Of a DNA stretch of 64,000 nt, positions 10,203 to 19,591 are shown piece after piece. The DNA comes from Bacteroides sp. Lineage in GTDB: Bacteria; Bacteroidota; Bacteroidia; Bacteroidales; Muribaculaceae. Within the stretch, counting starts at the first letter, position 1, and every line of letters begins with the position of its first letter. The notes below the pieces were generated by a model. That model had not been told where the DNA came from, did no database searches, and saw nothing but the letters and a program-made list of their open reading frames with translations. The DNA lies in assembly GCA_023665145.1 (NCBI GenBank), contig JAMPEM010000008.1, positions 1 to 64,000 on the forward strand, in the 5' to 3' direction. The translations under genes were made by a program, and so were the position numbers.

Positions 10203-11333
10203 CTATAATCTTCTTGTCACCCTCTCCACCATATCTGTTTTCCAGCTCTTGAAATCTCCGGATATTATATGCTTTCTGGCCTCTCTTACAAGCCACAAAT
10301 AGAATGAAAGATTATGGATTGAGGCAATCTGCATTGCCAAAATTTCATCTGAGACAAACAAATGTCTGACGTATGCCTTCGAATATGCCTCATCTATCCA
10401 TGCTGCTCCTCCTTCATCCAGTGGCGAAAAATCATCCGCCCACTTCCTGTTGCGCATGTTCATAATACCATTGCGAGTAAACAACATCCCATTACGACCA
10501 TTGCGAGTAGGCATAACACAATCCATCATATCTACACCCCTATCTATTGCTTCAAGAATATTGGCCGGGGTGCCAACGCCCATCAAGTAACGCGGACGAT
10601 CCGCAGGGAGAATTTCATTTACTATCTCAATCATTTCATACATCTTCTCCGCTGGTTCACCTACTGCAAGTCCGCCTATTGCATTCCCTTCAGCACCTAA
10701 ATCTGCAACAAATTTTGCCGCTTCACGACGCAAATCAGGATATACACATCCCTGCACTATCGGGAAAAACGCCTGCGAATGTCCATATAACGGTTGGGTG
10801 GAATTAAAATGATTCCATCCGCGCTGTAGCCATCTTGTGGTCAAACCTAATGAATTCTTGGCATAATCATAATCAGCTTTTCCTGACGGACATTCATCAA
10901 GGGCCATCATAATATCACTCCCAATCTCTCTCTGAATATCCACCACCTTTTCAGGTGTAAATAAATGCTTGCTACCATCTATATGACTGCGAAACCAAGC
11001 TCCCTCTTCATTTAATTTGCGATTAGACGACAGAGAAAATACTTGAAAACCACCTGAATCCGTGAGTATGGGACGTTCCCATCCCATAAATTTATGCAAT
11101 CCTCCCGCCTTACGCATAATTTCCATTCCCGGACGAAGATAAAGATGATATGTATTCCCTAATATGATTTTCGCATCTATATCTTCGCGTAATTCCCTCT
11201 GATGCACAGCCTTTACCGATGCAACTGTCCCTACCGGCATGAAAATCGGTGTCGGTATAAGACCATGATCTGTAGTTATAACTCCCGCCCTTGCAGAACT
11301 ATCTTCTGCTAAAGCCTCTAATTTAAATTCCAT
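10203..11333 (-). CDS. tgt: Queuine tRNA-ribosyltransferase
   Basis: Exchanges guanine-34 for preQ1 in GUN-anticodon tRNAs. It is a 376-residue TIM barrel with the motifs DSGGFQVFSL, the ALDECPS active-site loop, QGCVYPDLR, GGLAVGEP and CVMPTRNGRNG. The zinc motif CxCxxC expected after about residue 300 in enterobacterial Tgt is absent: the region reads LDEGGAAWIDEAYSKAYVRHL. I recall this being common to Bacteroidetes Tgt rather than a defect here. It is the first gene of a tgt-lptG pair. Confidence 0.96.
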   Translation of the reverse strand: MEFKLEALAEDSSARAGVITTDHGLIPTPIFMPVGTVASVKAVHQRELREDIDAKIILGNTYHLYLRPGMEIMRKAGGLHKFMGWERPILTDSGGFQVFSLSSNRKLNEEGAWFRSHIDGSKHLFTPEKVVDIQREIGSDIMMALDECPSGKADYDYAKNSLGLTTRWLQRGWNHFNSTQPLYGHSQAFFPIVQGCVYPDLRREAAKFVADLGAEGNAIGGLAVGEPAEKMYEMIEIVNEILPADRPRYLMGVGTPANILEAIDRGVDMMDCVMPTRNGRNGMLFTRNGIMNMRNRKWADDFSPLDEGGAAWIDEAYSKAYVRHLFVSDEILAMQIASIHNLSFYLWLVREARKHIISGDFKSWKTDMVERVTRRL

Positions 11334-11429
11334 ATCATTAGAATTTTAAATAAATAAGCTCTCTTTTCGTACAGCATAAAATATCCCATTTATATATCGG
11401 AGTTTTATACTGCATTACATTATCAAATG

Positions 11430-11437
11430 CAAAGATA
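11430..11437 (-). promoter_or_regulatory. Candidate promoter for tgt-lptG (-7 TATCTTTG)
   Basis: TATCTTTG on the minus strand matches TAnnTTTG and lies about 95 nt upstream of the tgt start. No TTG at the ideal distance is seen. Confidence 0.4.
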
Positions 11438-11542
11438 CAAAATAATTCTCAAATGTATGTCCTATTTTATTACCTATAGAACATTCTTTTTCCAATTTCA
11501 TTTATCAGACAAAATCATGTTGCTTATTACATATTTTTTTAG

Positions 11543-11550
11543 TAATTTTG
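11543..11550 (+). promoter_or_regulatory. Promoter for the small membrane gene-dxs-trkA-trkH cluster (-7 TAATTTTG)
   Basis: TAATTTTG with TTG at 11520-11522 and a 20-nt spacer. The first ATG (11572) is 21 nt beyond the -7 element, so the mRNA leader is only about 15 nt. Confidence 0.75.
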
Positions 11551-11571
11551 TATGTTAATAGTAATTTGAGG

Positions 11572-11751
11572 ATGAAGACAAAAGTAATTGCAGGGCTTAT
11601 GATATTGGCACTCGTTTATTTATGGCTCTGCCGATATTTGGTGCTATATGCAGGTGGCTTTACAATGAAAAATGTTCTCATAATCATAATTTCCGGAATT
11701 ATAATTTTTGTGCCGTTATATAAAAAATATATCCGCCACGAAGATAGATAA
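11572..11751 (+). CDS. Small two-helix membrane protein, hypothetical
   Basis: A 59-residue protein with two hydrophobic segments: VIAGLMILALVYLWLC (about residues 4-19) and VLIIIISGIIIFVPLY (about 35-50), followed by a basic tail KKYIRHEDR. I see no family match. It is probably real: it starts just behind a strong promoter, and its stop (11749-11751) is followed 7 nt later by the dxs start, so it is the first gene of the dxs transcript. I prefer ATG 11572 to the in-frame TTG at 11548 because the TTG lies inside the promoter -7 element. It may be a small membrane accessory protein or a leader peptide. Confidence 0.7.
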   Translation: MKTKVIAGLMILALVYLWLCRYLVLYAGGFTMKNVLIIIISGIIIFVPLYKKYIRHEDR

Positions 11752-11758
11752 ACAAAAG

Positions 11759-13717
11759 ATGAGTGATTCTGAAGATAAAAATATAATCGCTACAACTCGT
11801 TTACAGGCCATCAATTCCCCTGCGGATCTTAGGAAATTGCCCGAAAAGGAATTGCCGGCTTTATGCGATGATTTGCGTCAATATATCATAAAAAATCTCA
11901 GTATGAATCCCGGACATTTCGCTTCTTCCATGGGGGCGGTGGAGATAACCGTGGCTCTTCATTATGTGTTTGATACACCCCACGACAGAATCGTCTGGGA
12001 CGTCGGACACCAAGCATATGCTCATAAAATTCTTACTGGCAGGCGTGATTTATTCCCAAAACAACGAACATTGGGAGGAATATCCGGATTCCCTAACCCC
12101 AAAGAGAGTGAATATGACACCTTTATGGCAGGTCACGCTTCCAATTCCATTTCTGCTGCACTTGGGATGGCTATTGCCGACCAAAATACTCCCGGCATGG
12201 AAAATCGAAAGACAGTTGCCGTAATCGGTGACGCTTCAATTTCCGGAGGGTTGGCATTTGAAGGATTGAATAACGCATCCAACAATCCTAATAATCTCCT
12301 TATCATCCTAAACGACAACGATATGAGCATTGATGATAATGTCGGTGCTCTCCATAGATATCTTTCCGAACTGATAACTTCTGCGGGATACAACAAAGTC
12401 AGAAATAAAATCTACAATTTCTTTAAGGACAGAGGCCTGATTACAGAAAGTATGCGCGGAAGGTTAGTCAGACTGAATAATTCACTTAAAGCCTTCATCT
12501 CAAGCCATCAAAATATATTTGAGGGTCTGAACATTAGATATTTTGGACCATTCGACGGTCATGACGTACATCGCATAGTCCAAGTGTTGAATGAGATTAA
12601 AGACATGCAAGGACCCCGTATTCTTCACTTGCGTACCGTTAAAGGTAAAGGCTTCCCCGAAGCTGAAAAAAATCCCAGTAAATGGCATGCTCCCGGCAAA
12701 TTTGATCCTTCCACCGGAATAAAACTAAAAAACAATAATGCCAACCAACCGCCATTATGGCAAGAAGTTTTTGGGAAAACACTTGTAGAATTAGCTCAAA
12801 ATGATGACCGGGTAATGGGTATAACCGCCGGAATGTTAAGCGGAACATCCGTTATAGAAATGATGCGCAAATTCCCCTCCAGAACATTTGATGTCGGTAT
12901 ATCAGAGGGACATGCTGTCACATTCGCGGGGGGCCTGGCAACCGCCGGTAAACGGCCATTTGTAGCTATTTATTCAGCATTCCTCCAGAGAGCTTATGAC
13001 AACATAATACATGATGTCGCACTCGCAAATCTTAACGTAACTTTTTGCATTGACAGAGCCGGTATCGTAGGTGAAGACGGAGAAACTCATCATGGCCTTT
13101 TTGACTTGGCATACCTTAATTGTATCCCTAATTTACGTATAGCATCCCCATCGTCAGAAATGATGTTAAGAGATTTGATGTTTACATCACTTAATTCCGA
13201 CGGACCTCTTGCCATAAGATACCCTCGAGGTAAAGGTGCTAATCCAAATTGGAAAAATCCTATGAGGACTATTGCCGTAGGTAAAGGGAAAATGATGCAA
13301 CATAGTCAAAATGCCAAGATTGCAATTCTCACTATCGGTCCTGTCCTACAAGATGCTCTTAAAGCTGCAGAAGAAGCCCAACAGGACGGAGTCAATGTTG
13401 ATATATATGATATGATATGGCTTAAGCCAATTGATGAAGAATTGCTAAAAGATATTGCAGAAAATCATCAGGCTATTGTTACGGTTGAAGATGGAACTGT
13501 CAGAGGTGGCCTTGCCACAACAGTACTAAAATGGCTTGACGATAATAATCATTTAATTCCGCTCAAAGCTATAGGTGTGCAAGATAAATGGGTTCAACAC
13601 GGATCTGTAGCTGAATTGAAGCATCTGTGCGGTTATGACGCTGATGGAATAAAAAATACTATCATAAAATTGTCGGATGAATTAAACAAAAATGAGAACA
13701 ACCTTGTCTGCAATTAA
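11759..13717 (+). CDS. dxs: 1-deoxy-D-xylulose-5-phosphate synthase
   Basis: Thiamine-diphosphate enzyme that condenses pyruvate and glyceraldehyde-3-phosphate in the first step of the MEP isoprenoid pathway. The protein has 652 residues. Motifs include DVGHQAYAHKILTGRRD near the N-terminus, a GDASISGGLAFEGLNNA cofactor/Mg site, GPFDGHDV, and in the pyrimidine domain the RAGIVGEDGETHHGLFD segment with the conserved glutamate and histidines. The C-terminal transketolase domain includes VEDGTVRGGLATTV. ATG 11759 is used; the longer reading frame from 11708 overlaps the upstream small gene. trkA follows after 12 nt. Confidence 0.97.
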   Translation: MSDSEDKNIIATTRLQAINSPADLRKLPEKELPALCDDLRQYIIKNLSMNPGHFASSMGAVEITVALHYVFDTPHDRIVWDVGHQAYAHKILTGRRDLFPKQRTLGGISGFPNPKESEYDTFMAGHASNSISAALGMAIADQNTPGMENRKTVAVIGDASISGGLAFEGLNNASNNPNNLLIILNDNDMSIDDNVGALHRYLSELITSAGYNKVRNKIYNFFKDRGLITESMRGRLVRLNNSLKAFISSHQNIFEGLNIRYFGPFDGHDVHRIVQVLNEIKDMQGPRILHLRTVKGKGFPEAEKNPSKWHAPGKFDPSTGIKLKNNNANQPPLWQEVFGKTLVELAQNDDRVMGITAGMLSGTSVIEMMRKFPSRTFDVGISEGHAVTFAGGLATAGKRPFVAIYSAFLQRAYDNIIHDVALANLNVTFCIDRAGIVGEDGETHHGLFDLAYLNCIPNLRIASPSSEMMLRDLMFTSLNSDGPLAIRYPRGKGANPNWKNPMRTIAVGKGKMMQHSQNAKIAILTIGPVLQDALKAAEEAQQDGVNVDIYDMIWLKPIDEELLKDIAENHQAIVTVEDGTVRGGLATTVLKWLDDNNHLIPLKAIGVQDKWVQHGSVAELKHLCGYDADGIKNTIIKLSDELNKNENNLVCN

Positions 13718-13729
13718 TTAAAACACACG

Positions 13730-15064
13730 ATGAAAATAATCATAGCCGGGGCAGGAGAAGTCGGAACACACCTTGCCAAAATGCTTTCAAATGAAGACCA
13801 AGATATAATTCTTCTTGATTCAGATCAAGAAAGACTTGATATTATTGATGCCAACTATAATTTAATGACTTGGAATGGGTCAACGTCCTCATTTGAATCT
13901 TTAAGAAATGTTGGTATTTCTGAATCTGACCTTTACATTGCTGTTACGCCTTTTGAAACAAGAAATATAACATCGTGCGCCATTGCAAAAAAACTTGGTG
14001 CAAAAAAAACTGTTGCAAGAATAGACAATTTTGAATTCTTAAAGCGCAATAACCTTGATGTCCTAAAAGGGTTGGGAGTAGATGTTCTGATTTATCCGGA
14101 AAATGTAGCTGCGATTGAGATTGCCACTGCACTACAATATAATTGGACAAGATATTGGGGTGTTCTTGCCGATGGGAATCTTCTTTTAATAGGTGTGAAA
14201 CTGCATGAAGATTCACCTCTTATTAATGTGAAGCTTAAAGACCTTCCTGTAAAAAATCATGACTTTCACGTATGTGCAATTAAAAGAAAAAGTGAAACTC
14301 TTATTCCCAATGGAAATGATGAATTGCGGGTCAACGACATCGTTTATTTTATCACTACTCCCCCATTTGTATCCGAAGTAAGAGAAATGTGCGGAAAGAA
14401 AAAGCGCAATATCAAGAAGGTTATGATTATGGGCGGTTCAAGAATAGCTGTAAGGTTTGCATTACAATATCATGATAAATTTCATATCAAGATTATTGAA
14501 ATGAATAGAGAACGATGCGAGGAACTTGCTACAAAACTTCCGGATTGTGAAATAGTGCATGGAGACGGTAGAGATATCGAAGTGCTTCGCGAAAACAGCA
14601 TATACGAATATGATGCGTTCCTTGCATTGTGCGATTCATCCGAGACTAACATACTTTCATGCCTTACAGCAAAAGAATTCGGTGTCCCCAAGACAATTGC
14701 AGATGTGGAGAATCTTCAGTTTATATCTCAAGCGGAGAAACTAAACATCGGGACAACTATTAATAAAAAACTACTCGCTTCAAGCCACATTTTTCAGATA
14801 ATGCTCGATGCAGACGAATCAAACGCCAAATGTCTTTCTCTGGCCGATGCTGAAGTTGCTGAAATTGTGGCAAAGCCACGAGCAAAAATTACAAAAAGCC
14901 AGGTCAAAAATCTTAAGCTTCCTGAAGGAATGACTTTAGCCGGTGTTATCAGAGAATCAGGAGCGTCACTTGTGGATGGTAACACTCATATTCAAGCTGG
15001 TGATTATGTCGTAGTGTTTTGTCTTGCCGGATCAATACATAAAATAGAGAAATGGTTCTCCTGA
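13730..15064 (+). CDS. trkA: Trk potassium transporter, cytoplasmic NAD-binding subunit
   Basis: Peripheral regulatory subunit that gates the TrkH potassium channel. The 444 residues form two RCK_N-RCK_C repeats. The first Rossmann domain starts with IIAGAGEVGTHLAKML (residues 3-18) and ends its nucleotide site with an acidic ILLDSD. The second begins near residue 227 with MIMGGSRIAVRFAL, where the glycine motif is degenerate (GGSRIA), as is common in the second half of TrkA. RCK_C lobes follow each. trkH lies 42 nt downstream, so the pair forms a functional unit. Control by nucleotide or c-di-AMP is not visible in sequence. Confidence 0.95.
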   Translation: MKIIIAGAGEVGTHLAKMLSNEDQDIILLDSDQERLDIIDANYNLMTWNGSTSSFESLRNVGISESDLYIAVTPFETRNITSCAIAKKLGAKKTVARIDNFEFLKRNNLDVLKGLGVDVLIYPENVAAIEIATALQYNWTRYWGVLADGNLLLIGVKLHEDSPLINVKLKDLPVKNHDFHVCAIKRKSETLIPNGNDELRVNDIVYFITTPPFVSEVREMCGKKKRNIKKVMIMGGSRIAVRFALQYHDKFHIKIIEMNRERCEELATKLPDCEIVHGDGRDIEVLRENSIYEYDAFLALCDSSETNILSCLTAKEFGVPKTIADVENLQFISQAEKLNIGTTINKKLLASSHIFQIMLDADESNAKCLSLADAEVAEIVAKPRAKITKSQVKNLKLPEGMTLAGVIRESGASLVDGNTHIQAGDYVVVFCLAGSIHKIEKWFS

Positions 15065-15106
15065 TTCAACTTCCACTAACAGATATTTACACTATAAATA
15101 TCCCTT

Positions 15107-16582
15107 ATGGCAATATTTTCTAAAAGATCCTATATCAATCTCAAGATGTTATTCCGGGTCATAGGCTGGCTGCTTATGATTGAATCGGCATTTATGATAA
15201 TTCCCCTTATAGCGGGTATTATCTACAGAGAAGATGAAGCTCTCTATTTTTTGATTACAATAGGCATAACAATCGTCTCCGGTACAGGATTGATGTCATT
15301 GCGACCCAAAACAAGAGAGATGGGGAAACGTGAAGCTATACTGCTGACGGCACTGACATGGGTGATACTTTCTCTTTTCGGAATGATACCTTTCTTATTG
15401 TGTAAAACACACTTGTCAATAACTGATGCATTTTTTGAAACAATGTCCGGATTTACCACAACCGGTGCAAGTGTGCTCAATACTCTTACATCCGTTCCTA
15501 AAAGTGTGCTGATGTGGAGATGTGTTATTCAATGGATAGGCGGCATGGGAATCATCCTGTTCACCCTTGCAGTTGTGCCTATGTTGAATTATCAAGGCGG
15601 CATGCAGCTTTTTAATGCAGAAGTTACCGGAATCACTCACGATAAGTTACGTCCAAGGGTGAGTTATACAGCAAAAGGTTTATGGCTTGTATATATATCA
15701 ATGACTTTACTTTTAATTGTTCTATTGTCATTCTCTGATATGAGCTTCTTTGATGCTGCTTGTCATGGACTATCCACGATGTCCACAGGAGGATTTTCCA
15801 CCAACGATATGTCAATTGGCGCTTGGGACAGTATGTACGTTAAGGTTGTAGTCATAATCTTCATGTTCCTCGGTGGAATCAATTTTGCTCTTATCTATAA
15901 AGTGGCTACCGGGAACCCCAAATCGATATTCCATAATGTCGCTTTCAAGTGGTATTGTATTTCCATAGGAGTTGCATATATTCTGATGACATTTAATCTC
16001 TCGTTGGAAGGACTTGTTCATAGTGTAGGCGACGCGACTGTTGATCCCCTATTTCAAGCTGTCTCAATTATCTCCTCAACAGGCCTCGTAGAGCCTGATT
16101 TTACTGATTGGGGACCACTTTCTGTGCTTGTAGTAATCACAATGATGTTTGTGGGAGCATGTGCCGGGAGCACTTCGGGTGGAGCTAAGATAGACCGTAT
16201 TATCGTACTTGTCAAATTCCTAAAGAACGAGTTTTATAGAATGATGCATCCTAATGCGGTAACGACAGTTTGTATCAACGGTAAAGGAACATCATATATT
16301 ATAGTGCAGAAAGTCCTCGCTTTCCTTTTTCTTTACATCTTTGTTATTCTAATGGGAGGGGTAATACTGGTTCTTCTCGGTATGCCTTTACGTGACTCAT
16401 TATTTTGCTCCCTGTCTGCGATTTCCAACACCGGATTAGGCACCGATACTACCGGTGTAGCAGGCAATTTTGCACTTGTACCGGATACAGCAAAATGGGT
16501 ATTGGCTTTTATTATGCTTGTAGGCCGTCTTGAGCTTTATACAATATTATTGCTATTCACAAGAGCTTTCTGGAAGAAATAA
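15107..16582 (+). CDS. trkH: Trk potassium transporter, TrkH family channel subunit
   Basis: Integral membrane K+ uptake channel of 491 residues. It shows the four-fold M-P-M plan of the TrkH/KtrB family. Pore-loop filter segments are visible as ETMSGFTTTGASVL, HGLSTMSTGGFSTND, SIISSTGLVEPDF and SAISNTGLGTDTTG, each centred on a conserved glycine. An arginine/lysine-rich stretch KIDRIIVLVKFLKNEF lies in the loop before the last module. It ends with the family signature MLVGRLELYTILLLF. It is co-transcribed with trkA and convergent with nrdG, with only 4 bp between the stops. Confidence 0.96.
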   Translation: MAIFSKRSYINLKMLFRVIGWLLMIESAFMIIPLIAGIIYREDEALYFLITIGITIVSGTGLMSLRPKTREMGKREAILLTALTWVILSLFGMIPFLLCKTHLSITDAFFETMSGFTTTGASVLNTLTSVPKSVLMWRCVIQWIGGMGIILFTLAVVPMLNYQGGMQLFNAEVTGITHDKLRPRVSYTAKGLWLVYISMTLLLIVLLSFSDMSFFDAACHGLSTMSTGGFSTNDMSIGAWDSMYVKVVVIIFMFLGGINFALIYKVATGNPKSIFHNVAFKWYCISIGVAYILMTFNLSLEGLVHSVGDATVDPLFQAVSIISSTGLVEPDFTDWGPLSVLVVITMMFVGACAGSTSGGAKIDRIIVLVKFLKNEFYRMMHPNAVTTVCINGKGTSYIIVQKVLAFLFLYIFVILMGGVILVLLGMPLRDSLFCSLSAISNTGLGTDTTGVAGNFALVPDTAKWVLAFIMLVGRLELYTILLLFTRAFWKK

Positions 16583-16586
16583 TCTG

Positions 16587-17039
16587 CTAATATTCTGTAA
16601 ACGGTCCATATATTATCCTTTGATTTGAAGATCCTCTAAAAAGAAGATCGGGATCATGGAGTGACTTTATAAATGGACCATCAACTATTGCGTCAATATA
16701 TGGCAGAATAATTCGCAGACGCTCTGAAGCCAATATCTGTTCCAACGTATATCCGGTGTATAGCCATACAGTATGACCCAACTTTTTAGTACGCTTTGCT
16801 ATTTCTAATGCATCCTCTACATGCATCAAAGGATCACCTCCCGTCAATGTCACATCAAAATCTTCTTCACGGATAACATCCATGATCTCCTCAATGGAAA
16901 TTTCCTCTCCCGCAAATGGATTATGCGACTGTGGATTATGACAATCGGGACAAGCATGTGTACACCCTGACATATAGACTGCCGTTCTGAATCCGGGACC
17001 ATCCACAGTCGTCCCCCTTATAATATTTAGAATCTTCAT
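16587..17039 (-). CDS. nrdG: Anaerobic ribonucleotide reductase activating protein
   Basis: Radical SAM enzyme that generates the glycyl radical on NrdD. It has 150 residues. The [4Fe-4S] binding cysteines C26, C30 and C33 sit in CTHACPDC, a C-x3-C-x2-C motif. The SAM-binding glycine-rich region includes TLTGGDPLMH. The preferred start is the ATG before KILNIIRGTTVDGPG, a conserved N-terminus; six extra upstream residues in the longer frame look non-conserved. It lies 55 nt downstream of nrdD and is probably its operon partner. Confidence 0.96.
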   Translation of the reverse strand: MKILNIIRGTTVDGPGFRTAVYMSGCTHACPDCHNPQSHNPFAGEEISIEEIMDVIREEDFDVTLTGGDPLMHVEDALEIAKRTKKLGHTVWLYTGYTLEQILASERLRIILPYIDAIVDGPFIKSLHDPDLLFRGSSNQRIIYGPFTEY

Positions 17040-17094
17040 GAGATTAAGTGAGTGCAACCGACTTAATACTTAAGCTGTCTGAGTCTTTACTTAC

Positions 17095-19299
17095 TTATTT
17101 ATGCACTACTCTATCTCTAAGTTCAGCCAGTTTGCCACTATTCCACCTGTCAGTAGTACCAACGAGATATCCTGTAATTCTTTGTATTGTCTCAAAACGT
17201 GCACCACATTTCGGGCAGCAATTTTGTGACTTATCAGCGTTTTCATATCCACATTTGGGACAATGATTTCGATTATGATTTACCGAGCCATATCCCATGT
17301 TATATTTATCCATTAAATCCACAATCTGAGATATTGCCTCCTCATTATGTGTGGCGTCACCATCAAGTTCTACGTAGAATATGTGACCACCGCGAGTCAA
17401 TTCATGATATGGAGCCTCAATCTTTGCCTTATGGCGTGGAGAACAATGATAATACACAGGAACATGATTGGAGTTGGTATAATAGTCTCTATCTGTCACA
17501 CCCGGAATCTCACCGAATGCACGCTTATCTATCTTTGTGAATCTTCCGGACAACCCCTCAGCAGGTGTAGCCAACACTGAATAATTATGTCCGTACGTCT
17601 CACTATATTCATTAGCCCGACTGCGCATGTGACTGACTATTCTAAGACCAAGTTTCTGAGATTCTTCACTTTCTCCATGATGTTTCCCAGTCAGTGCTAC
17701 CAAACATTCAGCCAATCCAATAAATCCAATACCAAGAGTTCCTTGATTTATTACAGACTCGATTGTGTCATTTGGCTCAAGAACATCAGCACCTGTCCAA
17801 AGGCGATTCATGACAAGAGGAAATTGCTTTGCGAGTGCAGTCTTCTGAAATTGATATCTGTCATCAAGTTGACGTGCTGTGATGTCCAGCACTTGATCGA
17901 GCTTGTGGAAAAATGTTTCAATTCTCTCATTATCATCTATAATACTTCGGACTTCCAAAGCGAGACGCACAATATTGACAGTAGTAAACGATAGATTCCC
18001 CCTACCGACAGATGTCTTTTTGCCATATCTATTCTCAAATACACGAGTTCTGCATCCCATAGTAGCAACTTCGTGTATATATCTCTGAGGGTCATCCTCA
18101 CGCCATTCTTCATGGTGATTATAAGTGGCGTCAAGATTCAGGAAATTGGGAAAAAATCTTCTTGCAGTAACCTTGAGTGCAAGTTGATATAAATCATAAT
18201 TGCGGTCTTCCGGCAAATATGAGACCCCACGCTTTTTCTTCCATATTTGTATCGGGAAAATTGCCGTTGCGCCATTTCCTACACCCTCATATGTAGAATT
18301 AAGAATTTCTCTAATAACACATCTACCTTCAGCTGAGGTATCCGTGCCATAATTTATCGACGAAAATACCACTTGATTCCCCCCTCGAGAATGAATGGTA
18401 TTCATATTGTGAATAAACGCCTCCATTGCTTGATGCACACGACCTACTGTCTTATTAATAGCATGCTGTTTAAGACGTTCATCACCGGAAAGTCCATTGA
18501 GTTTTCGGAACAAATAATCATCTATGGGTGCATCTTTTAAATGCTCAAGATTCTTACCGGTCAGCTGTTCAAGATTTGCTACCTCCTCTTTATATGACGA
18601 TCGGACAAATGGTGCAAGATAAAAATCAAAAGCCGGGATAGCCTGTCCGCCATGCATTTCATTTTGAGCAGTCTCAAGTGAGATACAAGCGATTACACTT
18701 GCGGTTTCAATTCTCTTTGCCGGACGAGATTCTCCATGTCCGGCTACAAATCCATGTCTGAGAATATTGTCAAGAGGATGTTGCACACAAGTCAAAGATT
18801 TTGTGGGGTAATAATCCTTATCGTGTATATGGATATAATTGCTTTTTAAAGCTTGACGTGCATAATCTTCAAGAAGGTAATCATCCACAAACGGTTTTGT
18901 GGTTTCACTCGCGAATTTCATCATCATTCCGGCCGGTGAATCGGTATTCATATTCGCATTCTCACGAGTGACATCGTTATTTTTAGCTTCTATTATCTCA
19001 AGGAAAATATCACGAGTCTTGGCTCTTCGTGCAATAGAACGCATATCGCGATAGGCTATATATTTCTTGGCGACATCTTTGCGAGACGATTTCATAAGCT
19101 CAATCTCAACGCGGTCTTGAATAGACTCGACGGTCATTTGAGATTCACCTTGCAAACCGATTCGATCTGCTATCTTTTGCAATAGACTTTCATCCTCGCC
19201 CGCCTCTGTATTAATCATCGCTTTTCTAATTGCAGCTTTGATTTTCTCCTCATTATACCCGACTATTCTGCCATCGCGTTTTACTACTGTCTGTATCAT
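17095..19299 (-). CDS. nrdD: Anaerobic (class III) ribonucleoside-triphosphate reductase
   Basis: Reduces ribonucleoside triphosphates to deoxyribonucleotides using an oxygen-sensitive glycyl radical. The 734 residues comprise an N-terminal ATP-cone regulatory domain (about 1-90, beginning VKRDGRIVGYNEEKI), the large catalytic barrel, and a C-terminal radical domain. A zinc site is formed by paired CxxC motifs (CPKCG and CCPKCG, about residues 678-698). The radical glycine is G710 in RITGYLVG. Its presence with nrdG indicates anaerobic growth. A strong promoter lies at 19325-19332 and repeated operator-like motifs lie further upstream. Confidence 0.97.
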   Translation of the reverse strand: MIQTVVKRDGRIVGYNEEKIKAAIRKAMINTEAGEDESLLQKIADRIGLQGESQMTVESIQDRVEIELMKSSRKDVAKKYIAYRDMRSIARRAKTRDIFLEIIEAKNNDVTRENANMNTDSPAGMMMKFASETTKPFVDDYLLEDYARQALKSNYIHIHDKDYYPTKSLTCVQHPLDNILRHGFVAGHGESRPAKRIETASVIACISLETAQNEMHGGQAIPAFDFYLAPFVRSSYKEEVANLEQLTGKNLEHLKDAPIDDYLFRKLNGLSGDERLKQHAINKTVGRVHQAMEAFIHNMNTIHSRGGNQVVFSSINYGTDTSAEGRCVIREILNSTYEGVGNGATAIFPIQIWKKKRGVSYLPEDRNYDLYQLALKVTARRFFPNFLNLDATYNHHEEWREDDPQRYIHEVATMGCRTRVFENRYGKKTSVGRGNLSFTTVNIVRLALEVRSIIDDNERIETFFHKLDQVLDITARQLDDRYQFQKTALAKQFPLVMNRLWTGADVLEPNDTIESVINQGTLGIGFIGLAECLVALTGKHHGESEESQKLGLRIVSHMRSRANEYSETYGHNYSVLATPAEGLSGRFTKIDKRAFGEIPGVTDRDYYTNSNHVPVYYHCSPRHKAKIEAPYHELTRGGHIFYVELDGDATHNEEAISQIVDLMDKYNMGYGSVNHNRNHCPKCGYENADKSQNCCPKCGARFETIQRITGYLVGTTDRWNSGKLAELRDRVVHK

Positions 19300-19324
19300 C
19301 TTACGTATTGTGTTCTATTGACTG

Positions 19325-19332
19325 CAAAATTA
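19325..19332 (-). promoter_or_regulatory. Promoter for nrdD-nrdG (-7 TAATTTTG)
   Basis: TAATTTTG on the minus strand, with a TTG -33 (plus coordinates 19353-19355) exactly 20 nt upstream. The start codon at 19299 is about 25 nt away. Confidence 0.75.
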
Positions 19333-19370
19333 ATAAGAATAATAGGCAAGACCAAATTTTTTAACATTTT

Positions 19371-19519
19371 ATTTCCGGAAATATTTATATTTTGGAAAAC
19401 TTTTTTTTAAACAACAAAAGCTATACAGCTGATAATTAGTTTTATATAAAATATTTCGGAAAACTTTTAAAATTGTAATACTTCAAAACTTTTACAATTG
19501 CAAATTTTACAATTGCAAA
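19371..19519. repeat. Cluster of short repeats between nrdD and maeB
   Basis: The 292-bp divergent region is very A+T-rich and holds ordered motifs. There is a perfect 12-bp palindrome ATTTCCGGAAAT at 19371-19382. An 18-nt direct repeat ATATTTyGGAAAACTTTT occurs at 19387-19404 and 19451-19468, differing at one base. TTTACAATTGCAAA occurs twice, at 19491-19504 and 19506-19519, with an inverted half AATTGTAA at 19471-19478. These look like protein-binding sites or a curved upstream element. No known box is recognised, and no clear maeB promoter was found. Confidence 0.6.
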
Positions 19520-19591
19520 CAAACAGACTTTTTTAGTCCAAATTTGTTATATTAACAGAAATATTAAAACACACCTTAAATACAATCAAAT

